From the NCBI GenBank assembly GCA_947579605.1, contig OX388314.1, positions 8,122,001 to 8,186,000 of the forward strand: a stretch of 64,000 nucleotides of DNA, read 5' to 3'. Position numbers and translations under genes: made by a program. This document shows, piece after piece, positions 21,711 to 34,738 of this stretch; positions within the stretch are counted from its first letter, which is position 1, and each line of letters opens with the position of its first letter. Under the pieces are notes generated by a model that had not been told where the DNA came from, ran no database searches, and was given only the letters and a program-made list of their open reading frames with translations. Source of the DNA: Athripsodes cinereus. Taxonomy: Eukaryota > Arthropoda > Insecta > Trichoptera > Leptoceridae.

Positions 21711-24700
21711 AATAGGAGTGAAATGAAATAATAAAAGATTATTTAAATATATATTATATTGTTTATATTTCACCATAATAGTAATATCCACTTTTGTTTT
21801 ATTTAACCAAATAAGTATTACATTAATATTATTACAGTTCTAATAAACATACATAATGATAATATTAAGTTTCATTACAAATGTAATATTATAAACAGTT
21901 GGATGAAAATATTTCGTTATAATAATTATAAAATACATAATATAGCAAACTACACTAACTACATTTAGTAATTTTAATATATATATATATATATAAGCAA
22001 AAACTTTGTATTTCATGAAATTTATTATATACAAAAGAAACCCTTAATACTGCCACATTTCAAATGAAAAATAAATTGAGAAATTGTGTCATCTAGCGGT
22101 TACAGACTGTCGTAAACAATCGAAAAAGAAAAATTTCTAACCAAAATCAAACAGTTCTCATTTTTATTTCATTTGTAACTGACAGTATAAGAAAGCAGGG
22201 CTCAATATTATTTAGTAAGAATCTCTAGGTACATGTGATATTATTGAGCTTGAAGAGTGATCTTTGTCTTGCGTGATCTTGGCTGTCACAGATGAACTTG
22301 TTGTCTTCATCAATAATTTATTTCATAGTAAACAATGGGATGGTTAGAATTACATATTGTTAAAATATCTCTTGAATGAGACAAGAAAATCCAATTAGAG
22401 GATAAAGGTACAAATTTTAAAAGATGACAAAATTTTGACAAAAGTTCAGAATAAATATCACGATTAGTTAAATGTAAACTAGATAAGATATTTTTTGAAA
22501 AGAAGAACATCGCTTATATAAGAATTATGTTACAAAAATGTATTTGATAAGTATACATGTTCAGTTTGATATATTATTACGTTATTATGAACTTCAAATC
22601 AGTTCCTCCTTTAGCTCTATAGGAATCGAATGACCATCGTTCGTGGTGCGATGGGTTTCTATTCTGTGCCTTACGTTCTAACAAACTCATGCGCTATATA
22701 TTTTGTACCAGACATTTACACTACAATCTTTTTTATTTTATTTACAAGCTTTTAAATTTTTTTAATACCACAAATTCTACATCATAAACTGTGACAAAGC
22801 AAGAGAAAATAGTAAGTTATAATATAATGACAAACAAACACAACTACTGCGCTATTAAATATTTGGTTCTTATAATAAGGAAATTAAGTACACGTATGCA
22901 TAGTCTAATGACAAAGAAAAATATTTACAATAAAGATATATAAGCTTACAATAGACTAAAATACAGTCAGATATATGGTGGTTCTACAAACAACGTTTAC
23001 AAGAAATAATTTAAATGGTTTGAATTGCAACATAGTTAGTTCACCAATAAATAAAGAATTATGTCAAAACGTGAACATTCTCGAAATTATATGAAAAATA
23101 ATAATGATATATTTTATAAATTATATGAAAAATAATATTCTTGTCTATTGAAAGAAATAAATGTTAACCTTCTGAAATCTTATGTTCTCAAGCTACAACA
23201 AAAACTTCAATTCTTAACATCTCACAACACTTGGATCTCACAGAGTTTAGAACTCACATTTCTTTCAATTCAAATGTAAGAAATATTTTCACCAGTGTCT
23301 TCACTCTTATGTATTGAATTTATTATCACAGTTTGCTATTTGATTTTCTAATAGGGCGGTCCACACTAAAGCTACAAATGAACAAACAAATATTCTCTGT
23401 CTCTTTTCCTTTCTTTATAAATTAAGGTAAAGAAACAGACCAAATTAATGTTTTATTTTATGTCTTTTCTATATTTTCAAAGGGATAAAAAGAAACAAAG
23501 AGCAATAATTTATTTGCTTAGTTGAAATGTGATTTAACAAAGGATGAAATGGGAAAATCGAAAAACAGAACAAGTATCACAATCATACAATAACAGATTA
23601 GTCTGAAAATGATCTACAATCTAGAATTTGTGATATTTTTTTCAATAATAATTTACACTCGATATAGACACTAATAATAACAATGATGATAATAATAATA
23701 ATGATCTTTAAGATCACAATATAGGTAATTATTAAATGCATTTGTTGCATTGCTAATATGACAATATTTTTTTTCTTTATTTAAAAAAATACATAATATT
23801 TCTATTAATATAATAAGTTGTGTTACTAAATTACAATGATATAATTAAATTATGATAATATAAATAGTGTACATCATAATTGGTAGTAAAATATGGACCA
23901 TGTGAAATTCATAAAATTTTGACAGACTCGAAAAGAACTGTTCACTTCAACAATAAAAACAATTTGAAAGAATTATTTCCATTTGACCAACATCATATTT
24001 TATAACTTATACAAAAAAAATATTTTGAATAGTTTTTAATGTTTGTATGTTTGAATAAGTAGAAAAACTTGCGCATTTCACATGGCTAATATTTGGCATG
24101 CCAATGATGATATAAAGTTACATTGTGGTACTATAACGTCTAAATTTGTTTACTTACTAATCACTCTCGAGTAACATAAATATGTTATTCATTATTATAT
24201 TTTATTGACATAGAAAATATATGAATAAAGCTGAATTGCTGTAAAGATAATAAAAAATTGTTTTAAACCATTCATATTCAGTTTAGATTGTCCTAGTGCC
24301 AAATGAAAATGATTCATACAGTTCTGTATGAATTCTTATTAATTACGAAAAATAATATGGATTGGCAAATAATATTATTGGTACAGATGAATGACTACAA
24401 CTATATGAACCAGAAGGTGTACCTACTTAGTGCAGGGCAATTTCTTTCAATTCACAATTGAATTCTTCACAACGTTGGTGAAAATAAAATATATATTCAA
24501 AATTTAGCACATTGTTTATGAAGAAAATAAAACAAAAACAGAATCCGTCCACAATGGTCAAAATTAATTTTAAAATCATACTACTTTATGGCAAAAACAT
24601 TTTTGACAAAAAATTACATGCACAAATCCTGTGCAACCATAAATATTTGTACGCGAGTAATTTAATTTAATAATTTGTAGTGTATGCATGTACCAATGTA

Positions 24701-26308
24701 TGTACTGTACCAATAGTTTGTGGAAATTAATAACTTCAATAAATATGGTTTACAATTAATTACTATATATAAAGCCATTTTAAAATCAGCCATAAAATAT
24801 TCTCTTTGATTATATATTTTTCATTTGTATATATTAAAATTTTACATTAATACAATAAGAGATGACAAGTTTGGCATTTTATAATCTAATATTAATTTTA
24901 AAGTTTGATAAATAATTTTAACTCAAACTAATTCACAATTATTCTCAGCAATGGTGATTCAGTTCGCTGTGTTGCAAACATGCATTTAAAAAAATTCTCT
25001 TACTTTTTATTAACATTTAAAAAACTTGTATATGTGTATTTTGAAAAATACAGGTTTTCCATCATACTTTTAAGAGGCATTAAAAAAAAACACAGATGCT
25101 AATTTTAATTTTACACTATGGTCTATTTTAAAAGTCAAAGGTACTTACTACTTAATTTTCAAAAGTTTGTAAAGAATTTTCTTTGTAATACAAGGACCCC
25201 TCCCACTTGACACATGCGTTTTAAAGTTGCCAATTTATTTTTATTCCATGGCATGAAATTATTTTTTTCTTTTGTAAATTACACATTGAGTAATAACTAT
25301 AATATTTCACTTTTTCTTCCTATTCTAAATATATAGTTTTATTTCAGAAAAAACATTATCACAGAATTTATGAAACTATAAAAAAACTAAAGAAATAAAG
25401 AAGTGAGAAACAAAAGAATAAACTGTTTATTTACACAAATATAAATCTATATTATTTAAGTTTTGGACCGTGAGTAATGTTAGGAGAAAAATATATTAAT
25501 ATCTTAAAAGTCATTCTAAAGAGCTATGTCAAATAAGATAAGAAAAAAACTAGAGATATATAAGCTTAAAATAATGTCTTTCACATAAACGGTAAAATAA
25601 ATGAAAAAAGACTTATACAAAATGAAAAAGTATTTGACAATAAATAATTTTAGATATTATATTTCTGGTAAAGGTTAGTAAAATATTTGATTATATTTAG
25701 TAAATTAAAGAACTGTATATAAGAGCAACACTATATCCGTATGAAAAATAAATAAAATATAATCTAAGTGAATCCATACCAAATTATAGAGATACAATGA
25801 AATATCAGATGCTGATAAATTGTGTGACCTAGATAAGTTTTTTCGATTAATAAGACTGAGAGTAGCATTAACACTTGAGTTTTGATTCTAAAATAAAATA
25901 AAAAATCATTCTTAAAATTCACAAGATTCTGGTAAAATATTTTAGTCAACTGTTAAAGAGTGTGGAGTATCTATGTGGTTACTAAATATCTGAATTTAGT
26001 TAACAATGAATTTCAAGAGAGGATCAAATTGCTTTGAAATTAATCTCAATCTTAACAAATGATAATGTTGTATGAAGATAAAAGATTTCTCTCTAAATAG
26101 ATTCAAAGTGTCTAATAAAGACCTGTTATTTTAGAAAAATACTTATAAAACTGTGATTAGCTATCCACCAATACAATGAATACTCATTGGTAGTTTACAT
26201 GTTGATTAAATAAGACAAATGTTTAGACTGTACGAAAGTCGTAAATTCACGCAATAGTGTTGCTCTTATGCAGATAAATATGGAGTAGGTACTGAGTGCC
26301 CCCTACCA
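21711..26308. other. 4.6 kb AT-rich DNA between convergent TMEM223 and RNF144
   Basis: Almost free of the repeats seen elsewhere, with many AATAAA words on both strands. Its lack of mobile elements fits a long RNF144 3' UTR; the only coding-like patch is at 22577-22690. Confidence 0.45.
22577..22690 (-). CDS. Unidentified 37-codon coding-like frame
   Basis: ATG to TAA, 37 residues, containing NPSHHERWSFDSYRAKGG. The patch is richer in GC and CpG than the 4.6 kb of AT-rich DNA around it, and its composition (balanced, few low-complexity residues) looks like translated sequence. An AG just inside the ATG could also make it a terminal exon. It lies between the convergent ends of TMEM223 and RNF144, in what may be the RNF144 3' UTR. 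I do not recognise the protein; it may be a small ORF, a lost exon or a relic of a mobile element. Confidence 0.3.
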   Translation of the reverse strand: MSLLERKAQNRNPSHHERWSFDSYRAKGGTDLKFIIT

Positions 26309-29300
26309 CTAATCAAATACAGGGTTATTTAGATTTTGAATTTCATCCCCTACACCGTCTTCCGGGTCTGTATCCATACCAGGGTGATCATCTCCGTCAA
26401 TTGTCTTCCCTCCGTTGGAATTACAAAGTCTGCACTTGCAGCAGACGATGCACGGAGCGGCTAGAAGCAAGAGAGGACTAGCTACGAGGAGAAGGAGACC
26501 AAATCCAGCAAATATGCCCAGCACTTGTGCACGATGCCATATGACAGATGCTCTTGAATGACCTAGCTTGTTTTTGCAGGGACCCTTATCATAGTGGCGT
26601 AGTAAAAAGTCATCCTGAAAACAATTGGATTATTAAATTTTACCGTAAACAATTGATTAATAATAAGCTTCTTCATATTATATATAGATAACATTTAAGC
26701 ATTGTCCACAACTGGGGAAGCCAACAGACTAGTTTGTAACAAACGTACAGGCCATCCTTTCTATGCCAATCAACAGACATTTAGGATGGGTAACATACCT
26801 TATTGCTGAAATAAGGATTTTTGTATTCTTAATGTTTTATAAATACACGATTTTTTATAATAAACTCAATAAATACAAGACACTGGAAAATGTATAGGAA
26901 AAAAGTGGGATGCTTATTCTTCGGCAGGGACTTTATGAAACAATTTATATAACATAACATACATAGACAATTAACACAGATCGAGCTAGTCCCAAACTAA
27001 GATGAATCTTGTATTATGGGTACTAACGCGACGTTACACACATATACAATGCACTACACACATATACATGTAACACCCAGACCCAGGACAATTTGAAAAA
27101 GGTCATTCTTCACTTTGCCCTGGCCGGGAATCGAACCCGGGACCTAGTGACTCAAAAAGCAAGAGCATTACCTCCGCGCCACACAGGCCGACTATTTATA
27201 TAATGTTTGTATTTCAAATTAACACAAGTTAATAAACTAAGTACAAAAGGACATACAATTGACTAAATAAAACAACAGAAGGTGAATGAGAAACTTACAT
27301 CTAAACTGGCTAAACAGTACCAGCAGAAGACATGCTTGCACCTCTTGCACATCATCTGTGCACATCCTTCGTCTTTCTCTATGGGCACCCGACACATGGG
27401 ACACCATTTAATGAGGTCAGACTCGGCGGGTAGCCCTTCCACTACTTCCATCATGGCTTGCTGACGGCTGTAGGTAGTGCAGTCCATACCTGCGTGCCAC
27501 TGCAATTACATACAAAAAATTTAAACTGCAAATCATCTTTATTACTTAAATAGTAAACAAAACAGTTGGTAATATTATTACTTATTCCTAACTAACAAAT
27601 ATTTTCATTGAAAGCCCTTAAAAGAAAAATGAAGAAAAATATTGTGATATGTTCTTATCTTCTATTCTATGTTAGTTAAAATTTTGTACTAAAATGGAAG
27701 AACACAATCAAAATCCTTTGAACCGAAACAATAAGCACAGAAGCTGATACAAACTTATCTCTCATATCACATATAAGAGCTGTTTTTTTTAATGACACAG
27801 AAATTAGAACTAATTGAATTATTGTGTGTGAGTCTAAATTTGAGGATCATCACATGTTTTATGTGTCATACACATTAATTTACATACCTGGACGTTTCAG
27901 GAGTTGAAGACTTCTATTTATACACACTTGCAGACCAAAACATTTACAGTAAAAACAATAAACGTTACCTGATTTGTACATGCGCTGCAGAAGTGATGAT
28001 CACAGGTGGGACATCTGACAGCTTGGGGTGTGGCCACACTGGCAGGAACATTACTACAAGAGCCAACACGACACACAGTCTCACAACCAACTCGAGGACA
28101 GAATGCTCTCGCCCCGTCCATAGCCACTTCTGCAAAATAAATATTAAAGTGTATATCAGTGTTACATTTTGCTGTAAATATAAATTGATAATGTGTAAAA
28201 TGAACACGATGTTCCTATGAAAACGAAATCAGAATGACAAGAATGTTGTGGGAAGAGATGACTTGATCAGTGTAGACTTGTTTTGAATAGAGGGGGCTTA
28301 ACACCTCGATATATGTTTTGTTTGAGAAAGATATCACAATTATTCATTAATGAAAATTATATTCTAACTTAGTGTATTATATTCACATCAACCAAAACTT
28401 TTCATATTGGTAATAAAAAATATATTTTGTAACTGTTTCTAAGTAGGTACAATAAAAGTAGCAGCTGGATCATACATTTTATCATCTGAGTAAACAAGGA
28501 GGAGTTTCATTCAAATACAATACTGTTATACAACATGTTTAGTTCAATAAGAAATAACACACACTACAACTACATAGATTATACAATTCACGACAACAGG
28601 AAACTAAGACTTAAACAAATTCAATAAACTGTAAGAGGCGATATAATAAATACTGCCCACATAAATTTTTGATCTTTTTAATATTTTCTGTATATTAACT
28701 AGCTATAGACATATTTATCAAACTAAGTAAACCAATGCACACAATGAAAACTTACTTCAGTTACTATCATTCTAATGCAAAATTTATTTGATATATTATG
28801 ACTTAATGAAAGACTGAGTTCATATGTTAGTTATAATTAAAATGTGAAAAGGTTGAGTGTTACATGTATGTGTGTTCAGTGCATTGTATGTATATATGTG
28901 TATCGACACATTAGTACCCATAATACAAGATTCATTTATTAGTTTGGGACTAGCTCGGTCTGTGTGAATTGTCTTTGAATTTCATAAGCATGAAGTGCAT
29001 TGTATATATGTGTATCGTCACGTTAGTACCCATAATACAAGATTCATTTCTTAGTTTGGGACTAGCTCGGTCTGTGTGAATTGTCTGTGAATTTCATAGG
29101 CAAAGTAGTGCTATTATTATTTACAAAAACATTCATGCTCCATTCAAGAAAATAATTTTAGAACTTTGCATACATACATACTTATTCTGTGCAGTTCCCG
29201 GTAAATACAGGCGGCCATACACATGACTGTAGCAGGCACACTTGCATAACAGCTCATTGCACATGCCATCTACTATCATGTATATACGCTAACTGGCATG

Positions 29301-31074
29301 CCTGTATCTGCCACGCAAGTAGATAGCACAGCATTTGATTTACTGGCATGCAACATGAGGGAGGGGACGCGGGGGGCTACGAAACCGGCATGTGTGAACG
29401 TCGCGACAGGTACAGGTATGCCAGTAGCTGACCTTTTTTATTTTATCCGCAATTTTCCCTAACAATTCATCAAATTTTTCTGGCAGCATTCTTAAATGGT
29501 TTCTGTAACCATATATATCTTCTTGTCGCATTTCTGTAAGCAGACAACTACTTGCTCCAAAATTTTCCCTTCTGCTAATCCAATCTTTCACCCAAATTCG
29601 TCTTCTTTTACTATTCTTTTTTCTCTCATTAAATTAGCCACACATTGTACTGCTAATTGCAATATGATAATATTTAATTCATTTTGAATGTTTTCCATTG
29701 CAAAAAAGCTTGAGAATGAGTGATTTGAGAGATGTACTGTCTCGTGGCTAGCTTGTGTATACGTCTTCCAAATACAGGCATGCAATGACGCAAATTGCAT
29801 GCAAGTTTAACTTGCAAATGTATCCACATCGCGCCAGTAACTTCCACATGCCATTAACAAGCATGCTCGCTACTGTTCCATTTTACAGGCATGTGTATGG
29901 CCGCCTTAATAGGTCTCCCACTCTTTTCTGTTAGTTTTCAAGAGTTTTTTTTTTTTTTAGAAAGATATATCTGGGTTTTTGATATAAACCCAAATACATC
30001 CTTATACACCTTTCACAGTAAGCTACTAAAAGCTTGTGTCGTGAAAGGGGAGTTTGCCGGCACCTGGTATCGAACCACGGACCCCATGTTCACGAGGCCG
30101 AGACTCTACCTCCAGGCTACCGACGAACTCTTTGTCAAAGTTATGGAAGATTGCGACATTAAACATATTTAGTTCAGCGATGAGGTATGCCACCCATCCT
30201 GAATGTCTTTTACTTTAATTAGTGCGGATAGGATCACTTGCATATTCCTTACGTGCAGTTGGTCCGCTGGCTACCACTAGTAGAAGATGCCAAGATGTTA
30301 TGAGTGAATGAGTCTATAGCTATACGTTGCAGCAAAGTATGTAGTCATAGTTCAATAGAAACTACCATAACATTAATACAGTGCACATCTGTTTAAATAA
30401 TATTTTTATCGTATCGCCTGTTAGCTAAACAAACATTCGTTCACAATCTTCAACGGAATTTATATTTGAACTAATTCAGGAACGAGTGCAACATGTGTTT
30501 TATTTCTTTCTGTAGTGGCACATATTCAAAAGAGTGTTAAATTTTATTTTATTTTGCATACGTAGAAATATTTCTAAACATACATTCTAAACACATTCTA
30601 TTATGACAGATGATATTAATTTCTTATATTGAATTTTGTTGGTATTTATTTTGTAAAACTCCATATTAATCAAATAAATACTATATTATATACCTATTTA
30701 GATAATAATAATTAATATTATCCCAAACTGTGAAAGAATATTTAATATATAAGGAACTTATATTTGTTATTAGGATTAGTTTGAAAAAGACATTACATGT
30801 CGAAACTCGAGTCACTTTAAATAAAGTAGGTATGTGTAAAACCATATTATTTATTTGATTGATATTTCTTATACTCTTGTTTCATATAATATGTAGGAAT
30901 CTTTATCTTACCGTGATTCAGTCTAAACTTTCTATGTTTGTCCACCAACTCGGGACTGACTAAAGCCTCTACTTCATCCTGCGCCATCACTCCGTGCCGG
31001 GGACACTTTGAGTCGGGGCACGAGATGTCGTAAGCACCATTCATTATCTCGTACTCTGCATATGCTTGCATACA
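26309..31074 (-). CDS. RNF144: RNF144-type RBR E3 ubiquitin ligase, 3' part
   Basis: Four in-phase exons: 30912-31074, 27969-28129, 27299-27499 and 26309-26614 (276 codons plus stop). RBR ligases take ubiquitin from an E2 at RING1 and pass it through a RING2/Rcat cysteine thioester to the substrate; RNF144 proteins are anchored in internal membranes by a C-terminal helix. Seen: the last RING1 Cys (first codon of exon 30912-31074), IBR cysteines ([18 protein letters not shown]), Rcat [20 protein letters not shown] with the catalytic Cys in the DEGC position, [12 protein letters not shown], then [15 protein letters not shown] and a strong hydrophobic helix ([20 protein letters not shown]) followed by CIVCCKC. 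The exon with most of RING1 and the start codon was not found up to 64000. Neighbour TMEM223 is convergent. Confidence 0.9.
26949..27192 (-). mobile_element. SINE-2 copy in RNF144 intron
   Basis: Reverse orientation; head at the high end (B box seen as GGAATCGAACC), tail (ATAAC)n at 26950-26962. Lies about 100 bases from the RNF144 Rcat exon. Confidence 0.8.
28856..29102 (+). mobile_element. Two tandem SINE-2 3' halves
   Basis: The SINE-2 body without its tRNA-like head appears twice in a row (28856-28989 and 28991-29102), sharing TTAGTACCCATAATACAAGA and GGGACTAGCTCGGTCTGTGT. Confidence 0.75.
29208..29908. mobile_element. PIF/Harbinger derivative with transposase N-terminal relic
   Basis: Inverted ends GGCGGCCATACACATG (29210-29225 and 29890-29905). 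The minus strand keeps two pieces of a Harbinger transposase N-terminus, [18 protein letters not shown] and, after a frameshift, [19 protein letters not shown] then [16 protein letters not shown] (about 29417-29688). The catalytic domain is missing. Flanked by ATA on each side (29205-29207, 29909-29911). Confidence 0.8.
29945..30130 (-). mobile_element. SINE-1 copy nested in REP-A
   Basis: Reverse orientation of the 61760 element, B box present as GGTATCGAACC on plus, poly-A seen as T-run 29945-29958. It splits a REP-A copy. Confidence 0.85.
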
Positions 31075-31220
31075 CTGTGAACAAATAAAAAATACATTAA
31101 TATTATGTGTACACTTAAATGTAAATAAATCCTACAATGGACTACATCTAGAAGTCAAGGTGGGCAAGGTCTTTGGATGAAAGAAGAAAAAAAAATTATG
31201 TCACAAATAAGACATTAAAC

Positions 31221-31352
31221 AGCTTTAACTTAGCAATGTGGTAGGGCCCTCATCCTGTATGTCCATTTTTTATTGGTACAGAAAGAACTACTTGCATGTT
31301 CATTACGCACAATCACTCAACTGATTGTTCCGCATGTGGGAGATAAAATAGA
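31221..31352 (+). repeat. REP-A fragment
   Basis: GACATTAAACAGCTTTAACT, CATCCTGTATGTCC, CGCATGTGGGAGAT. Diverged. Confidence 0.55.
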
Positions 31353-32089
31353 TGGTAAGTATAAATAAAGATAGAAACTTAGGTATTATAAAATGGGAAT
31401 ACTAAATATCTATAGATATTTGACAAATAAAGTTAAAATACGCTGTACTAAACATTAGAATTTGATCACACGACCTACAGATGCATTAACAAAAACTATG
31501 TTTAAAGTTTATGGCAGAGAAAGATTGTCCTGTTAAGATTGTTCATTTTCCTGTAGTGCACAAAGTACAAACAACTTGTATTATAATATTTTTAAACATA
31601 ATACAGTCCTTGCAACATCATGATAACATCACATAAAGTTAATAACATTAAATGCTTAAAATAGCTCTCTCTGTTATTGTCAATATTTACTAAATATTAA
31701 TATAAAGCAAATCTAAGTAAATAGGTACTTCTGCAGTAAACATTTGTTGAAACTATCAACAATAAAAATAATAATTATATGAAGGCGCAAGTTGAACAAT
31801 TTCATGTTAATGATATAAAAAATAAATAAATGTTTATTGAAAAAAATGACGATCATTATAATTATAATATATAATTCCATATACAGCACACTAACTCTAA
31901 TTTTTAAGATCCCATTTCTTTCCCATATTTTAAAGAAATGCACATAAACAGATGCGTTTTTTTAATTTTTTTTTTGTTTGTCTAATAATTTTAATCATTT
32001 TAAATTCAAATTATCTTTTGCACCTACATATGAACTTTATTTCAAATTATATATATATATATATATCTTTTTTTTCATCAATTTATTTG

Positions 32090-32206
32090 CATGAAACTGT
32101 AACTGTATATTAATGTCTTCGTCTGTCAAATTGTTTTGATTGTTATTATTGTTTTATTGTTCAACATGTAAAAGGCTTTGCTGTGTAAAAAAAATAAAAA
32201 AATCAA
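32090..32206 (+). mobile_element. LINE-2 3' end fragment
   Basis: Ends with TTGTTCAACATGTAAAAGGC, TTTGCTGTGTA and an A-rich tail, matching the LINE-2 3' end near 60530-60600. Confidence 0.65.
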
Positions 32207-32862
32207 TACACTCCAATCACTTATTACCAAATATTTTTATTCCATAGCAAATAATGATAATACTTTATAGATTGGTAATATCTAGATAATATGCCCTGCA
32301 TACTGAGCATTACTGTCAATAAAATGGACATACTATGCTGTTTTGCATTTCTATCAGTAGGATGATCAGACTAAGCACGTTGCACAGCTACCCAAATCAT
32401 TAAATATTGAAAATAATTATAGGAATGACGTCCTTATTGCGCCATGAACACAAACGAGCGTCAAATTCATTAATTAGGTATGCGATTCCATATCAGATAA
32501 CAAATACATACCTAATTATTTATGCATGTCAGTATTGACAGTGTGTGAGCACTGCATCCAATAACAATATTATATTATATTACGGTAGACGAATTAAAAA
32601 TAATAATGAGATTGAAACAGGATATAGGTAGGTATCACAGTGAAATATAATATTTCGATAGTTAACAATTAAATGATTGCACAAAACAAAAGATTTATGA
32701 TAATGTTCAAAACAACGTGAAAATTGTAAAACATAACAGGATAGGAAAATCACAGATTTTCAATCAAACTTACGACGTTTAATTCATAGATTTGCCTCAC
32801 TTATGTATAATATAAATGATATAGGCATATTCCACATTGAGAAAATTAACTAAACATTAAAC

Positions 32863-33198
32863 CAAGGGTGGCTAACCCGTGGCCCATTGGGTGACTACGT
32901 GCGGCCCGCGAAGCATATGCACACTTTTTTAATAATAGTCGGTACAAGTACCCGTTACTTTTATGAAAGAGGTATTTTGAGAAAATATTCTTAAAGAAAA
33001 CTGAGGAGTTTCAAAACATTTCAAATTACTATACCATTTTGAAAATTTGGAGACCGGGGGGGGGGAGGGGAGGGTAGAAATTTTAAGGTGAAGTAAAATT
33101 ATAAAATGTTCCATTTATGGAGTAAATTGTTGTATGGTCCGGTAGAAAATCTTATTTTTGAAATTTGGCCCGGCTGCTGAAAAGGTTGGCCACCCATG
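32863..33198. mobile_element. hAT-type MITE, 336 bp
   Basis: Ends CAAGGGTGGCTAACC and CATGGGTGGCCAACC (reverse complement of right end), perfect 8-bp duplication CATTAAAC (32855-32862, 33199-33206). Carries a G-run 33056-33073. Confidence 0.9.
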
Positions 33199-33469
33199 CA
33201 TTAAACCCTCAAACAACCATCTTTTTATAAAATAAATAATACTCCTTAAAAGTATAATTGTAAAATGATTTCTATTTTATTATCTGATGATCTTTCCTTT
33301 TTATATTTGTGATTGGTCAACCTCATATTAGAGTTGTATTTTAAATAGACACATTTATATTGAATCATAATAAAAGTAAGTAATCGAATAGGTACTCAAT
33401 TTTTCTATAACCCACAAAGAGGTGAGTTACATCGATAGATGTTAACAACTTCTCAGTTTAAAGAGGTCA

Positions 33470-33830
33470 AATCGCATGTGGTGGGAACAAAATAATATTG
33501 TATTGTGCATGTGAGCGCAACAGTGTGCCGAGTAGATGGATACTCGTACTCATTATCCAAATTACTACAGTCGAGCGGAGAGGCAGTGAAACTGAAAATG
33601 ATAATTTTCCACTTGACATGGCATCGAATTAATTTTTAAAATTACCCGCACGAGTGCCCAACCGCGGCAGTCAACAAACAACAGTAGTTCGCCTCCAGGC
33701 AAAAACGATGACAACCTGATAAACAACACCACCAGCTGTCGGCTGTGATAAAGAGAACATTAAATGTTTTCTAAAAATAACTTCGTCTTAAGTCCTTAAC
33801 GGACAGCGATTCGGGCGAATGCTAAATAAT
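33470..33830 (-). promoter_or_regulatory. CpG-rich block, candidate promoter or 5' exon for RNF144
   Basis: Many CpGs (CCGCGGCAG, GCACGAGTG, GATTCGGGCGAA) in otherwise AT-rich DNA, no repeat match inside the window. On the minus strand a possible donor GTAATT follows GCACTCGTGCGG. No ATG. Purely positional inference. Confidence 0.25.
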
Positions 33831-34220
33831 TTTATTTATTTATTTAAAAAAAAAGGTTTAGATTCTATTTGATCCAAGTTTTGATATTGCTTATTTTTGG
33901 AATTCACAATCAAAATTTTATTATCAACGCCATAAAAGATGATGAATGAAGGACGATGAGACAGATAAGAAAAAAACTTAAATAATAAAATTTAGTAATA
34001 AAGCCTTGTACAAGAAAAAAGCAGGACAGAAAAAAGACCCTTGACAACACAAAAAACAATATTAGATAAGTTATATATTCGGTAACTGTTATGACTATGT
34101 GCAGTAAAACGAGGTAGGTACTATGATAACTGAGCGATTAAAAGGTCAGAATATTTCGACAATGAATTTTCGCGAAGTTTCACTGAACTATAAAAATATT
34201 TATCGCGTAGAACTTTCCTC

Positions 34221-34416
34221 TTTTTTTTTTATTTTTTTTTAAAAAAGATATATCTGGGTTTTGTTTGTTATAAACCCAAACACAACCTTATACACCTTTC
34301 ACAGTAAGCTACTAAAAGCTTGTGTCGTGAAAGGGGAGTTTGCCGGCACCTGGTATCGAACCACCGACCCCATGTTCACGAGGCCGAGACTCTACCTCCA
34401 GGCTACCGACGAACTC
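34221..34416 (-). mobile_element. SINE-1 copy
   Basis: Same family in reverse; T-run 34221-34240 with one A, head ending GACGAACTC. Confidence 0.85.
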
Positions 34417-34635
34417 TATCGACGAATTTTTAATATAATAATATACATATATATATGTGTATATTTATGATTGTGTTTATTCTATTTATATTATTTTATT
34501 ATGCTTTTTGTTTTTAGTACTTATACCTACTTTAGTTATATGTACCTATATATATATTTTATTTATTTTTTATTATATCTTTTCTTTTATGTACTTAGCT
34601 ATGTACATCAATATTAATGTATCTTGTATCTCTCT

Positions 34636-34738
34636 CACATTTGGTTGGTTGGTAGAAATTGCCTAAAGGCAATACACCCGCCATTTATGCTACTTTATTT
34701 ATTCCACAATAAAGATTATTTTATTTTATTTTATTTAT
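34636..34738 (+). mobile_element. LINE 3' end fragment
   Basis: TTGGTTGGTAGAAATTGCCT with stem-loop ATTGCC-TAAA-GGCAAT (34658-34673), then CACCCGCCATTTATG and an (ATTTT)n tail. Confidence 0.6.

Larger units (their letters stand above)
29187..30312 (+). repeat. REP-A copy interrupted by a Harbinger-like element and SINE-1
   Basis: REP-A pieces at 29187-29207, 29909-29944 and 30131-30312 flank a Harbinger-like element (29208-29908) and SINE-1 (29945-30130). Confidence 0.75.

Noticed and set aside
26296..26481. Plus-strand open frame over the RNF144 last exon
   Set aside because: Shadow of the membrane-anchor exon; no start context or family match.
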